Positions 55,371-62,765 of a stretch of 64,000 nt of DNA are shown here, in pieces; positions within the stretch are counted from its first letter, which is position 1, and every line of letters begins with the position of its first letter. A model generated the notes under the pieces. It searched no databases, had not been told where the DNA came from, and saw nothing but the letters and a program-made list of their open reading frames with translations. The stretch covers positions 17,252 to 81,251 of the forward strand of contig JAZDPK010000030.1 of NCBI GenBank assembly GCA_043797615.1, read 5' to 3'. This stretch comes from JAZDPK01 sp043797615. GTDB taxonomy: Bacteria; Patescibacteriota; Patescibacteriia; UBA11705; JABHMO01. The position numbers and the translations under genes are program-made.

Positions 55371-56094
55371 AGGGATTTTTGCCTCTAAATTCCCGATGCA
55401 ATAAACGATACACTTTCCATCTCACTTCTCGATCTGAATTTTTTATAAACGACGGTTTTGCTAACTTGATCACCCGCCCTCTTTCATCATAAACCCACCG
55501 ATTCCGATCCGCGCGATTGCACTTCTGGCATTGAGGAATAATATTGCCATAAATTAATGGCTTGTTTGGATCCATGTGCGACTTTTGCAGTTTCGTTTTT
55601 GTCTCCGGCCAATGGAAATTTGGTTGACCTTCTTTGGATCCGCATGTTACGCACCGATGGCCGTATTGCTGCTTAATATCGCCCCAATCACCAGTATCAG
55701 TAATGCGGTGACCATGAAAAGCGGGGTAAGACCGCTCAAGTGTATAAAGTCGATATGCGCCTCTCGGCACTTCCAAGACGATATTATCTCTGCCACCAGC
55801 CACAATCCACCAACCCTTTTGCGCGCCTAAATGTCTCGCTTGCTGGACATCATTAACATCAGGATAATAATTGCGGATAAATTGCGTAAGTTCTGTTTTC
55901 GTAACTTCTTTGGTTTTGGGATAACCTAATGAAAGATAAACCAAAACCAACGCGTCTTTCGTATAAACGCCGTTTTCATTTTTTAATTTTGGCAAACTCA
56001 CGCCTTCCTCGCGTAAGTACTTATCATGATAATCCTTGATCATTTGATACTGCTTTTTGATTTGTTCTTCCGACAATTTTTGATAAACTGGCAT
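55357..56094 (-). CDS. HNH-type restriction endonuclease
   Basis: 245 aa from ATG 56094 (MPVYQKL; a TTG three codons earlier is possible). The C-terminal half has a zinc-bound HNH fold: CVTCGSKEGQ, LQKSHMDPNKPL (catalytic His), IIPQCQKCNRADRNRW. The N-terminal half is helical and probably binds DNA. Position and overlap with a DPPY methyltransferase show it to be the restriction partner. The recognition site is unknown. Confidence 0.82.
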   Translation of the reverse strand: MPVYQKLSEEQIKKQYQMIKDYHDKYLREEGVSLPKLKNENGVYTKDALVLVYLSLGYPKTKEVTKTELTQFIRNYYPDVNDVQQARHLGAQKGWWIVAGGRDNIVLEVPRGAYRLYTLERSYPAFHGHRITDTGDWGDIKQQYGHRCVTCGSKEGQPNFHWPETKTKLQKSHMDPNKPLIYGNIIPQCQKCNRADRNRWVYDERGRVIKLAKPSFIKNSDREVRWKVYRLLHREFRGKNPYEKK

Positions 56095-56151
56095 ATTTTT
56101 CAATGTTAATTTAATAAATTTTTATTTCTTGTGTTATTTATCATAGCATTC

Positions 56152-57384
56152 TTATTGCTTTAAGGCAAAGCCAGGCGCGGATTCCCGCGATTTAAAACCG
56201 CCAACATGTTTGCGCAGCCTTTTTGATTTCAAAAGAAACGCCGGCTTGATCGTCAGCTCGCCGTAAGTGTCGTTGATTTTGTCGAGAAACGGCAAAAGCG
56301 CCAATTGTTTGCGGTCTTTTTCCCAAAGCGGCAATTGTTTGCAATCGCTTGCCAAATTGGAAACATGAACGCCGACCAAGCGCACCGGTTTCAGCAATTT
56401 GAACTGATTCAGCAATGAAAATCCGATTTGGAATAATTTCAAGCTGTCGTTCGTGAAATTGGATAATGTTTTTCGCAACGCGCTGCCGGTAAAATCATTA
56501 TACCTTAAATAATAAACCAGCGTGCGCCCGGCCAAGCTGTTTCGCCGCAATTCCCGGCCTGTTTTTTCGCACAGATGCGCCAGCACGGTGAATATTTCAT
56601 TTTTATCGTAAGTGTTTTGCGGCAAAGTGTACGAGCGGCCCACGGATTTCGCTTCCGCTTCGAACAAATATGAAACAACCGGCGTATCGTCTTTGCCAAA
56701 GCTCATTTCGCGCAATCGGTTGCCGGCGGCCGGGCCGAAAGCTTCAATTAAACTATCCAACGGAAATTCCTGCAATTTTTTCACGGTATCAACTCCCAAA
56801 TCGTTCAGCCTTTTTTCATATCCCCGCCCCAGCCCGCAAAAATCAGTCAGTTTTATTTTTTCCAAAATCTGTTTTTTATTTTCATCATTAATAATGATCA
56901 AACCGTCCGGTTTTTTCAAATCCGACGCCAATTTGGCCAATAATTTATTTTCCGCGATGCCGATTGAACAAGTCATGCATTCGCCAAGATTGTTTTTTAT
57001 TTCCAATTTGATTTTTTTCGCGATTTTCTCCGCGTCTTCAAAATTTTTCGCGTAACCGGACAAATCCAAAAACGCTTCGTCGATGCTGAACACTTCGACC
57101 ATCTCGGTATATCGCTTTAAAATTTCAACCAATTCGCGGTGCAAGAAATCGTACTTTTCGCCGTCCGGCTCAACAAAAATCAAATGCGGGCAGGCCGAAC
57201 GCGCTTCGCTCTGCAGCATCGCCGTCTTAATTCCGAAAACTTTCGCTTCTTTCGACGCGGCGACGATCACGCTTCTGGTGCCCTCTTTTCCAGAGACAAC
57301 AATCGGTTTACTCCGCAACAACGGATTGGCCTGCTGTTCCGCGCTGGCGAAGAAGGAATTCATGTCAATATGTAGGATAATCAT
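56152..57384 (-). CDS. dinB: DNA polymerase IV (DinB, Y family)
   Basis: 410 aa from ATG 57384. IILHIDMNSFFASAEQQANP (metal Asp), VFSIDEAFLDLSGYA (catalytic Asp-Glu), CSIGIAENKLLAKLASDLKK, and the little-finger domain (SVGRSYTLP). Near the C-terminus QLPLW resembles a beta-clamp-binding motif. Translesion synthesis; commonly an SOS gene, but I see no copy of the lexA operator pattern in front of it. Confidence 0.96.
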   Translation of the reverse strand: MIILHIDMNSFFASAEQQANPLLRSKPIVVSGKEGTRSVIVAASKEAKVFGIKTAMLQSEARSACPHLIFVEPDGEKYDFLHRELVEILKRYTEMVEVFSIDEAFLDLSGYAKNFEDAEKIAKKIKLEIKNNLGECMTCSIGIAENKLLAKLASDLKKPDGLIIINDENKKQILEKIKLTDFCGLGRGYEKRLNDLGVDTVKKLQEFPLDSLIEAFGPAAGNRLREMSFGKDDTPVVSYLFEAEAKSVGRSYTLPQNTYDKNEIFTVLAHLCEKTGRELRRNSLAGRTLVYYLRYNDFTGSALRKTLSNFTNDSLKLFQIGFSLLNQFKLLKPVRLVGVHVSNLASDCKQLPLWEKDRKQLALLPFLDKINDTYGELTIKPAFLLKSKRLRKHVGGFKSRESAPGFALKQ

Positions 57385-57510
57385 AATCCGAAAAAATTTA
57401 GAATCCAAATTTAATACAATCCGAATTCTCCGAATGAAAACTACTAACGTTATTTAATCTTAATATTATTCGGAGCATTCGGATTTCTGTTTCCTATTCG
57501 GATTATAAAA
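57385..57510. repeat. CCGAAT/ATTCGG word repeat, copy 4
   Basis: AATCCGAATTCTCCGAATGA ... TTCGGAGCATTCGGATTTCT ... ATTCGGATTAT. Very close to the copy at 3981-4079. Confidence 0.8.
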
Positions 57511-57545
57511 TTTAAGCTAAAATAAGACAACAAAATCCCGCACCA

Positions 57546-57574
57546 TTGACAAAATACAAAAAGTGTGCTATAAT
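57546..57574 (+). promoter_or_regulatory. Consensus sigma70 promoter
   Basis: TTGACA (57546-57551), 17 bp, TATAAT (57569-57574). It shares AAAGTGTGCTATAAT-like sequence with the promoter at 2024-2052. Confidence 0.85.
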
Positions 57575-57621
57575 TATAATGTTTTTTAATGTTATTTAAC
57601 AACCAAAAAAGGAGAAAAATA

Positions 57622-58023
57622 ATGAAAAGGTACTACAGCACCGGAGATAAAATCTTCGCAACATTCGTTATTACCGCGATTATCTTCATAATCTACGAAA
57701 GCGCGAGAGTAATTTTTTTTCCGAAAACAATTAAAATCGGTGAAGTGTCGTCTCTCGTGAAGCGCAAGTTGCTCGACACCCGATACGAAGTGCTTTCCGC
57801 GCCCAAGCCGCTGAAAGGCACTGTGCTTTTCAGCTTCAAAGCCAGATCAATCGAAATGAAAGACGGATTCATCGTGGTTCTGGCAGCGCCGAAGGATGCC
57901 GAACAGCTGAAGGTGGGCGAAAAAGTTGAGATCTATGACTTCTCGCTCTTCGCCCCGGTGGAATCGAAATTCTACATGCTGAAGTCTGAGCCGCCTCCTG
58001 CCGCAACCTTCCCGCCTCGCTGA
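57622..58023 (+). CDS. Hypothetical membrane-anchored protein, 133 aa
   Basis: ATG 57622 follows AAAAGGAGAAAAATA. One N-terminal membrane helix (KIFATFVITAIIFIIYESAR) and a probably beta-rich outer domain (PLKGTVLFSFKARSIEMKDG ... VGEKVEIYDFSLFAP). A Pro-rich end. No family recognised. Single-gene unit with perfect promoter and strong terminator. Confidence 0.7.
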   Translation: MKRYYSTGDKIFATFVITAIIFIIYESARVIFFPKTIKIGEVSSLVKRKLLDTRYEVLSAPKPLKGTVLFSFKARSIEMKDGFIVVLAAPKDAEQLKVGEKVEIYDFSLFAPVESKFYMLKSEPPPAATFPPR

Positions 58024-58035
58024 TTCAGCAACAAC

Positions 58036-58073
58036 AAGAGCCCAAGCCTCGATACGCTTGCGGCTCTTTTTTT
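58036..58073 (+). terminator. Terminator
   Basis: AAGAGCC (58036-58042) pairs with GGCTCTT (58062-58068), with inner CAAG/CTTG; seven T follow. Confidence 0.88.
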
Positions 58074-58116
58074 GCGAGACCGTTTTCCCGTTTAAACGAT
58101 TAAACTTTCGAACGGT

Positions 58117-58158
58117 CGAAGCAATCTTGAAATGTTTTCAAGATTGCTTCGCTTTTTT
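58117..58158 (+). terminator. Perfect hairpin with T-run
   Basis: CGAAGCAATCTTGAAA (58117-58132) pairs with TTTCAAGATTGCTTCG (58136-58151), followed by CTTTTTTT. It is made of the same word as the repeat at 21935-22010. The remaining spacer to 58571 holds the next two repeats and no gene that I can see. Confidence 0.75.
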
Positions 58159-58189
58159 TCGAAATATAAATCAACTGTCTGACATGAGC

Positions 58190-58215
58190 TTGCCTACCGG
58201 CAGGCAGGCGGGCAA
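58190..58215. repeat. GCCTACCGGCAGGC palindrome, second copy
   Basis: TTGCCTACCGGCAGGCAGGC, nearly identical to the repeat at 8714-8742. Confidence 0.75.
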
Positions 58216-58377
58216 ATAAACTGATTGCTTTAGTGATGTTCCTTCATGATCTCCTATAGCCTCCTTATCCCTCCTTTCTTCCACCTCTGTTTTTAAATTC
58301 TAATCCCGATAATAATCTTCTCGCTCAGCGGGATGTAAGTCATTTGAATTTTTGATTTCATATATTTTATTAAGAAA

Positions 58378-58490
58378 TGTGCGAACGCGATAAACGGGAT
58401 AAACGAGATTGTCTGGGCATTAATACCAAGCAAATCACGTCCCAAAGGGATCCCTTCGGGATTTATCGCATTTATCTCATTCTACTTTTC
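58378..58490. repeat. GATAAACG-word inverted repeat, copy 2
   Basis: AACGCGATAAACGGGATAAA, CGAGATTGTCTGG ... GGGATTTATCGCATTTATCT. Inverted relative to copy 1 at 2341-2440. Confidence 0.75.
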
Positions 58491-58571
58491 TAATTTATTA
58501 TTGCGAGCTCATACCAAACAAACAATATTGTCCAATAACAGCGAAGCAATCTTCTTTCTTGTTTTCTTGTT

Positions 58572-58820
58572 TTATTGATTGTATGCCGCTTCCTGCAAAA
58601 CCCAGTTGTTGCTTTCCGAATCGAGCGCCAGCTTGAAACAGCTGTTGCCGCTGGAGACGGAGAAATAATGCCAGAGCTTGCGGCCAGTGCGGCTGGAATA
58701 GGCCAGATTCACCTTGTCGATCGAATAATTGCGGCCGCCCCACTCGAACGACAAAGGCATGACCTTGTTCTTCATGAAGGCGACAAGCACGCTGATTTGT
58801 TCGTTCGTTTTTTTAAACAT
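58572..58820 (-). CDS. Small hypothetical protein, 82 aa
   Basis: ATG 58820 (MFKKTNEQISVLVAFMKNKV); upstream frame is word repeat. The second half (FEWGGRNYSIDKVNLAYSSR ... HYFSVSSGNSCFKLALD, ending W-V-L) looks like a small beta-sheet domain. The pattern is protein-like but I do not recognise the family. No SD. Confidence 0.55.
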   Translation of the reverse strand: MFKKTNEQISVLVAFMKNKVMPLSFEWGGRNYSIDKVNLAYSSRTGRKLWHYFSVSSGNSCFKLALDSESNNWVLQEAAYNQ

Positions 58821-58956
58821 AAAAGGGAAAAGGGTTGAGAAGGCAAAATAAGGCATAAGAAGGCTCGCCTCGCTTGATACCAGCCTCGCCAGAAGCGATT
58901 CTTGGCGGGCGAGTCGAAGCGGGCAAAGAGGACTGAAAACCCAAAATAAAAGAAAA

Positions 58957-59016
58957 TTATTTGATGAGACGGAAAAGAAACTTAAGAATGGAAATTTTTA
59001 TTTCTTCGTCTGACAT
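58957..59016 (-). CDS. Possible micro-ORF, 19 aa
   Basis: MSDEEIKISILKFLFRLIK, an amphipathic helix, starts directly after an AAGGC word repeat and has no SD. It could be chance. Confidence 0.25.
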   Translation of the reverse strand: MSDEEIKISILKFLFRLIK

Positions 59017-59017
59017 A

Positions 59018-59118
59018 AAAGGAAAAGGGATAAAAAGGCATAATAAGGCCAAGAAGGCATAAAAGGCAAAATTCAAAATATTTTTTCGCCTTATTCGCCT
59101 TGTACTGCCATGTAATGC
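59018..59118. repeat. AAGGC/GCCTT word inverted repeat
   Basis: AAAAAGGCATAATAAGGCCA, AGAAGGCATAAAAGGC, then TTCGCCTTATTCGCCTTGTA and AATGCCTT. Confidence 0.7.
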
Positions 59119-59126
59119 CTTTTCTT

Positions 59127-59201
59127 TTACACATTATAAGTAAGATCCTCCCAAAAGCCGCGCACTCTTCGAAACACGGATTTTATTTTTCTTTTCGACA
59201 T
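59127..59201 (-). CDS. Possible micro-ORF, 24 aa
   Basis: MSKRKIKSVFRRVRGFWEDL plus TYNV; very basic. No SD. Between a word repeat and the MITE-like element. It could be chance. Confidence 0.3.
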   Translation of the reverse strand: MSKRKIKSVFRRVRGFWEDLTYNV

Positions 59202-59224
59202 ATTTTATTTGGCGGCCGGCGCAA

Positions 59225-59385
59225 GAGTCAGTCTAATAACTTTCTTTTGAGCTATAAAATTTAGAATTTAGAGCGAAAATGACGAAAAGCGAGAAGGTTT
59301 AATCGGCATTAAGCCGACGAGCTTTGAATCATTTGCAGCAAAAATTATAAATTTTTAGCCAAATATGAAGTTATTAGACTGGCTC
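59225..59385. mobile_element. MITE-like element, copy 2 (161 bp, with extra interior)
   Basis: GAGTCAGTCTAATAACTT and AAGTTATTAGACTGGCTC are the ends. TTTTGAGCTATAAAATTTA and TTTGCAGCAAAAATTATAAA match copy 1 in inverse orientation; about 60 bp of extra sequence (with a TCGGC/GCCGA hairpin) sits between these blocks. Confidence 0.75.
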
Positions 59386-59434
59386 GAAGTTCAATAACCA
59401 GGCTTGTAATTATTCAACCCGCGCCGGCCGGCCG

Positions 59435-59911
59435 TTAATTAAATTTTTTATAAGAATAAACGATATTTCCCACCGGCATCCGATCATGGCCGGTATAATC
59501 GTAGAACTCGCGATCCGCTTTCGTCGTGACGATGTAAACGCGCGTAACATTGTGCAATCTGACCCGCACCGCTTTGATGCCGTCAGGCGTTTTAAACCAT
59601 TTCCGCTTTTCATAGCCGTAAGCGCTTGGCACGCGCACCATCTTCGGCGATAAATAATCCCACAAGCCGTCGCGCAAAGACTCGATCTTCGCCCAGCCGG
59701 TACGCGGCATCCTTATCCCCCTTTCTCTGTTTCCCCACGGATAAAGATTGACAAGGCCTTCTTCTTCGATCGGCAAAAACGGCTTGCTCTGCCAGAAAAA
59801 AACTTCAACCATATCGCCTTTCCGCTGTTTGGCGAATTCTTCCGGCAAAAAGAATTTATCCAATTCTCTCGCGTTAATATTGTCGATAATAAATGATATA
59901 CCCACACACAT
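59435..59911 (-). CDS. SRAP-like protein (HMCES/YedK family), divergent
   Basis: 158 aa. It starts Met-Cys (MCVGISF), as SRAP proteins do: after Met removal the Cys traps abasic sites in single-stranded DNA. Further matches are LYPWGNRERG, TGWAKIESLRDG and, at the end, TGHDRMPVGNIVY, comparable with the family's WGLIP, AxxE and HxRMP motifs. It is shorter than usual (about 220 aa) and clearly diverged. It starts 9 bp after lexA, which supports an SOS role. Confidence 0.65.
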   Translation of the reverse strand: MCVGISFIIDNINARELDKFFLPEEFAKQRKGDMVEVFFWQSKPFLPIEEEGLVNLYPWGNRERGIRMPRTGWAKIESLRDGLWDYLSPKMVRVPSAYGYEKRKWFKTPDGIKAVRVRLHNVTRVYIVTTKADREFYDYTGHDRMPVGNIVYSYKKFN

Positions 59912-59920
59912 ATTTTTATC

Positions 59921-60523
59921 TTAAGCAAACTTTCTTATGATCGCCTTCACTATGCCCCGAATCGCCACGTCCTTGCAATAGATCGGCTTCATTGAAGCAT
60001 TCGCCGGCTGCAAACGAATGCGATTCGTCTCGCGGTAAAACTTTTTCAAAGTGGCATAGGCGTTGTTCAACAATGCGACCACCACGTCGCCGTTTTGCGG
60101 AGAATGATTTCTTTCCACGATCACATAATCTCCGTCCCAAATCCCTTCATCGATCATTGATATTCCTTTCACTTTCAAAACATAAGCGTTCTCGTCGCGG
60201 ACAAGATCGGCGGGTACGGCCATTGTTTCTTTTTCCTCGAGCGCTTCGATCGGCTCGCCGGCAGTGATGAGGCCGGCCAGAGGCAGCTCGATCGTCTTGC
60301 CCAGCTTCAACACGCTGCTGGTCAATTCCAAGCCGCGCGGCTCGTTCGAATTGATGTTCAGAAAGCCTTTGCTTTTCAGCATCTGCAGATGCTCGTGAAC
60401 CGTTGCCGGAGAAGAAAGGCCAAGTCCTTCGGCAATCTCGCGGCAGCTGGGCGCGTAATCGGAATCTTTCACGAAATTTGTAATGAAGCGCAGAACTTCG
60501 CTTTGTTTCTTTGTAATTTTCAT
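59921..60523 (-). CDS. lexA: SOS repressor LexA
   Basis: 200 aa from ATG 60523; the longer frame would run into repeat sequence. N-terminal winged helix (SCREIAEGLGLSSPATVHEH), Ala-Gly cleavage site in LAGLITAGEPIEA (about 82-94), catalytic Ser in VKGISMIDEGIWDGDYVIVE and Lys in NAYATLKKFYRE. RecA-stimulated self-cleavage relieves repression of DNA-damage genes. Confidence 0.95.
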   Translation of the reverse strand: MKITKKQSEVLRFITNFVKDSDYAPSCREIAEGLGLSSPATVHEHLQMLKSKGFLNINSNEPRGLELTSSVLKLGKTIELPLAGLITAGEPIEALEEKETMAVPADLVRDENAYVLKVKGISMIDEGIWDGDYVIVERNHSPQNGDVVVALLNNAYATLKKFYRETNRIRLQPANASMKPIYCKDVAIRGIVKAIIRKFA

Positions 60524-60530
60524 AGTAAAA

Positions 60531-60990
60531 CAAGCAAGACAGGCAAGACTAGCAAGACAAGCCACAATTGGCTCGCTGGCTTTTGATCCATCCATGCAAA
60601 ATTCTGCCGGCCTCACTGCTTAATTGAATTAAATCATCATATTTTTCCTGATTAATGAAATTTAAATCGTGGCAAATTAAAATCTGACATTTAATCTCTT
60701 CCAAAGAAGCATTGGCAATATTATAAAAATTTAATGTTTCTTTTATTTTTCTGCGCGCAAATCCTTCCACAATATTCAACTCAAATGATATGATTGCTCT
60801 TCTCATTTGTGACACAAGACCGAATTTTTCTTCGTAAGGAAAAGTCTTTGTGGTTTTGTAAATTTCCAAAACTAAAGTATGCGCCTTTTGCCAAGCTATG
60901 ATATCCTGAAAATTTTCTATTTCATTATTAATCATATTTATATTAACAAACTTAACTTTTTAACTTGTCTTGCTTTCTTGCTTGTCTCGC
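60531..60990. mobile_element. IVS-like element: four-helix-bundle gene between inverted arms, second case
   Basis: AGCAAGACAAG (60551-60561) within CAAGCAAGACAGGCAAGACT is matched by inverse CTTGTCTTGCT (60964-60974) within a longer CTTGTCTTGCTTTCTTGCTT arm. One ORF lies between. The block separates the lexA promoter from lexA. Confidence 0.55.
60549..60935 (-). CDS. Four-helix-bundle protein (S23/IVP family), second copy
   Basis: 128 aa. FQDIIAWQKAHTLVLEIYKT, FGLVSQMRRAIISFELNIVE and the GFARRK turn match the family closely (typical 'W..A..L....Y..T..FP..E.+GL..Q+RRA..SI..NI.EG.R'). Its stop codon lies inside the CAAGAC word repeat. It is co-transcribed ahead of lexA, yet has no known SOS role. 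It differs in sequence from the copy at 50620. Confidence 0.88.
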   Translation of the reverse strand: MINNEIENFQDIIAWQKAHTLVLEIYKTTKTFPYEEKFGLVSQMRRAIISFELNIVEGFARRKIKETLNFYNIANASLEEIKCQILICHDLNFINQEKYDDLIQLSSEAGRILHGWIKSQRANCGLSC

Positions 60991-61000
60991 TCTAAGTCAA

Positions 61001-61058
61001 TTGTTCGCTTTTTGTTCGGCTTGCACTTCCATTATACCGAACAAAAACCGAATAGCAA
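61001..61058 (-). promoter_or_regulatory. Promoter of the lexA unit with GTTCG-type operator repeats
   Basis: Minus strand TTGCTA (61058-61053), 16 bp, TATAAT (61036-61031). Half-sites TTGTTCGC (61001), TTGTTCGG (61012), CCGAACAA (61037) and CCGAATA (61048) lie in and around it; the middle two form an inverted pair across the -10. A LexA operator with autoregulation is likely. Confidence 0.6.
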
Positions 61059-61218
61059 GCACTGGCTGTGGATAACTCAAAAATAGCTTATTAGGCTGCG
61101 GGACACTCTTCTCACCTCTCTCACCTCGCGAGCCCCGTATTTGTTGGGCGAAGCGACCCCTCTCTTATCTCACCTTTCTTTTCCCTGTGGATTAAAATTT
61201 CCCTATCAATCAACATCC

Positions 61219-61227
61219 TGCTATAAT
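61219..61227 (+). promoter_or_regulatory. Extended -10 of the AAA gene
   Basis: TGCTATAAT, 11 nt before ATG 61239; leader about 5 nt. Confidence 0.5.
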
Positions 61228-61238
61228 TAAATCAAATT

Positions 61239-62366
61239 ATGTTTTCAATATCGCCAAAATATTTGACTTGGGGAATCGTTGCCGTACTTGTTGCGGTTTT
61301 TTATTTTTTGCAAAAAAAATACCAATCCGGCGGACTGGGCTTTACCGGCACGCCCGTGTTGGATAAATACACGAAAGATTTGACGCATTTGGCTGCCGAA
61401 GGCAAGCTCGACCCGGTCATCGGCCGGCACGACGAAATCCAACGGCTGATTCAAATTTTATCGCGAAGAACGAAAAACAACGCCCTGCTCGTTGGCAAAG
61501 CCGGCACCGGCAAAACCGCGATCGCCGAGGGCTTGGCGTTGAAAATCGCGCAGGCAAAGCAGATACCGCTGGAATTGTCGTCGAAACGCGTTCTGGAATT
61601 GGACGTGGCCGAAGTCCTGGCCGGCACCAAATACCGCGGCGAATTCGAAGAGCGCGCGAAAAAGATTTTGAATGAAATCGACAAAGCCAACCGCGGCATC
61701 ATTTTATTCATCGATGAAATCCATACTTTGATCCAAACGCAAGGCACGGAAGGCGCGATCAATTTTTCAGATATAATCAAACCGTCGCTGGCCCGCGGCA
61801 AATTGCAGCTGATCGGCGCGACCACGATGGAAGAATACGAAAAATACATCAAGCCGCAGAGCAGCCTAGAGCGCCGGTTTCAAATCGTGGAAGTGAAAGA
61901 GCCGACGCAAGAAGAAACGATTTTGATTTTAAACGGATTGAAAGAAAAATACATGGCCTATCATAAAGTCGAATTCACGCCGGCGGCGATCAACGCGGCG
62001 GCCGAGCTTTCGGAAAAATACGTCAAGAACCGCCAGCTGCCTGACAAAGCGATCGACGCGATCGACGAAGCGGCTGCCATGGTCAAGGTGGCGCACCTGG
62101 ACAAGCATATTGCGGGAATTCTCCATGGCGCGGCCAAGGACAAAAATCCGGCGTTCGCGGACAACTGGAAAAAAATAAAAGAAATAGACCAGCGCATTTT
62201 AAAAACCCAACTTAACAGCAGCGCTTACAAAAACCTATACATTGAACGCGAAAAATTGGAAGGCGAACTGTATAAAAATCTCGGCGAAATCGTGGTTGAC
62301 ATGAGCGACATTCAAGCCGTGATCGCCGGGTGGACCGGGAAAAAACCGGAAGAAATCATATTATAA
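61239..62366 (+). CDS. Membrane-anchored single AAA domain protein related to ClpC/ClpB D1
   Basis: 375 aa. N-terminal membrane helix (LTWGIVAVLVAVFYFLQKKY), then one AAA domain: LDPVIGRHDEIQRLIQILSR, Walker A GKAGTGKT, Walker B IILFIDEIHTL, arginine-finger region SSLERRFQIVEV and sensor-2 LPDKAIDAIDEAAAM. Classic Clp/Hsp100 proteins have an N domain and a second AAA domain; here both are missing and the frame stops at IAGWTGKKPEEI, the usual D1-D2 junction. No ClpP loop. Perhaps a membrane-bound unfoldase subunit. Confidence 0.85.
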   Translation: MFSISPKYLTWGIVAVLVAVFYFLQKKYQSGGLGFTGTPVLDKYTKDLTHLAAEGKLDPVIGRHDEIQRLIQILSRRTKNNALLVGKAGTGKTAIAEGLALKIAQAKQIPLELSSKRVLELDVAEVLAGTKYRGEFEERAKKILNEIDKANRGIILFIDEIHTLIQTQGTEGAINFSDIIKPSLARGKLQLIGATTMEEYEKYIKPQSSLERRFQIVEVKEPTQEETILILNGLKEKYMAYHKVEFTPAAINAAAELSEKYVKNRQLPDKAIDAIDEAAAMVKVAHLDKHIAGILHGAAKDKNPAFADNWKKIKEIDQRILKTQLNSSAYKNLYIEREKLEGELYKNLGEIVVDMSDIQAVIAGWTGKKPEEIIL

Positions 62367-62377
62367 AAAATAAAATT

Positions 62378-62455
62378 GGTTTACTAGTTTACTGGCTTGC
62401 CATGAACCGAACTTGTTCTGGTTCATGGTTATCTGGTTTACTGGTTCATTAGATA
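62378..62455. repeat. GGTTTACTGG/CCATGAACC repeat, copy 2
   Basis: TTGGTTTACTAGTTTACTGG, CCATGAACC ... GGTTCATGG, TTATCTGGTTTACTGGTT. Nearly the same as 32763-32820. Confidence 0.8.
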
Positions 62456-62513
62456 TTTTTTTAATAATCTCTTCCGATTTGTATATTCGTAAATATTTGT
62501 AATTTGTAACACT

Positions 62514-62759
62514 ATGCAAACTAAAACCAAACTCTCCACCAAGCAGAAGGTGGCGATCGCAGTCGGAGCCGTTGCCATCGCCGCGGCCCTGGCGGCGGCC
62601 GGACTGTCGGGCATGCATCTGCGCGACGGCAAAGGCGGAAATCCGCCGGTCAGCGCGCCAAAAATCATTACCCCGATGAAAAAAATCGTTCCCGGAGTTA
62701 GAATCACGCCGCCGAAAACGGCGCCGAAACCGATTATCAGGCCGACTCCGAAAAAATAA
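62514..62759 (+). CDS. Small membrane-anchored or secreted Pro-rich protein, 81 aa
   Basis: Basic N-terminus and one hydrophobic segment (VAIAVGAVAIAAALAAAGLS), then a Lys/Pro-rich tail (PPKTAPKPIIRPTPKK). It looks like a signal anchor with a wall-spanning tail. The function is unknown. Six bp before the polymerase/ligase-like gene. Confidence 0.55.
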   Translation: MQTKTKLSTKQKVAIAVGAVAIAAALAAAGLSGMHLRDGKGGNPPVSAPKIITPMKKIVPGVRITPPKTAPKPIIRPTPKK

Positions 62760-62765
62760 TCCACT

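Noticed and set aside
54423..56094. Restriction-modification pair as a new defence system
   Set aside because: Layout and motifs are those of an ordinary type II HNH endonuclease with its DPPY methyltransferase.
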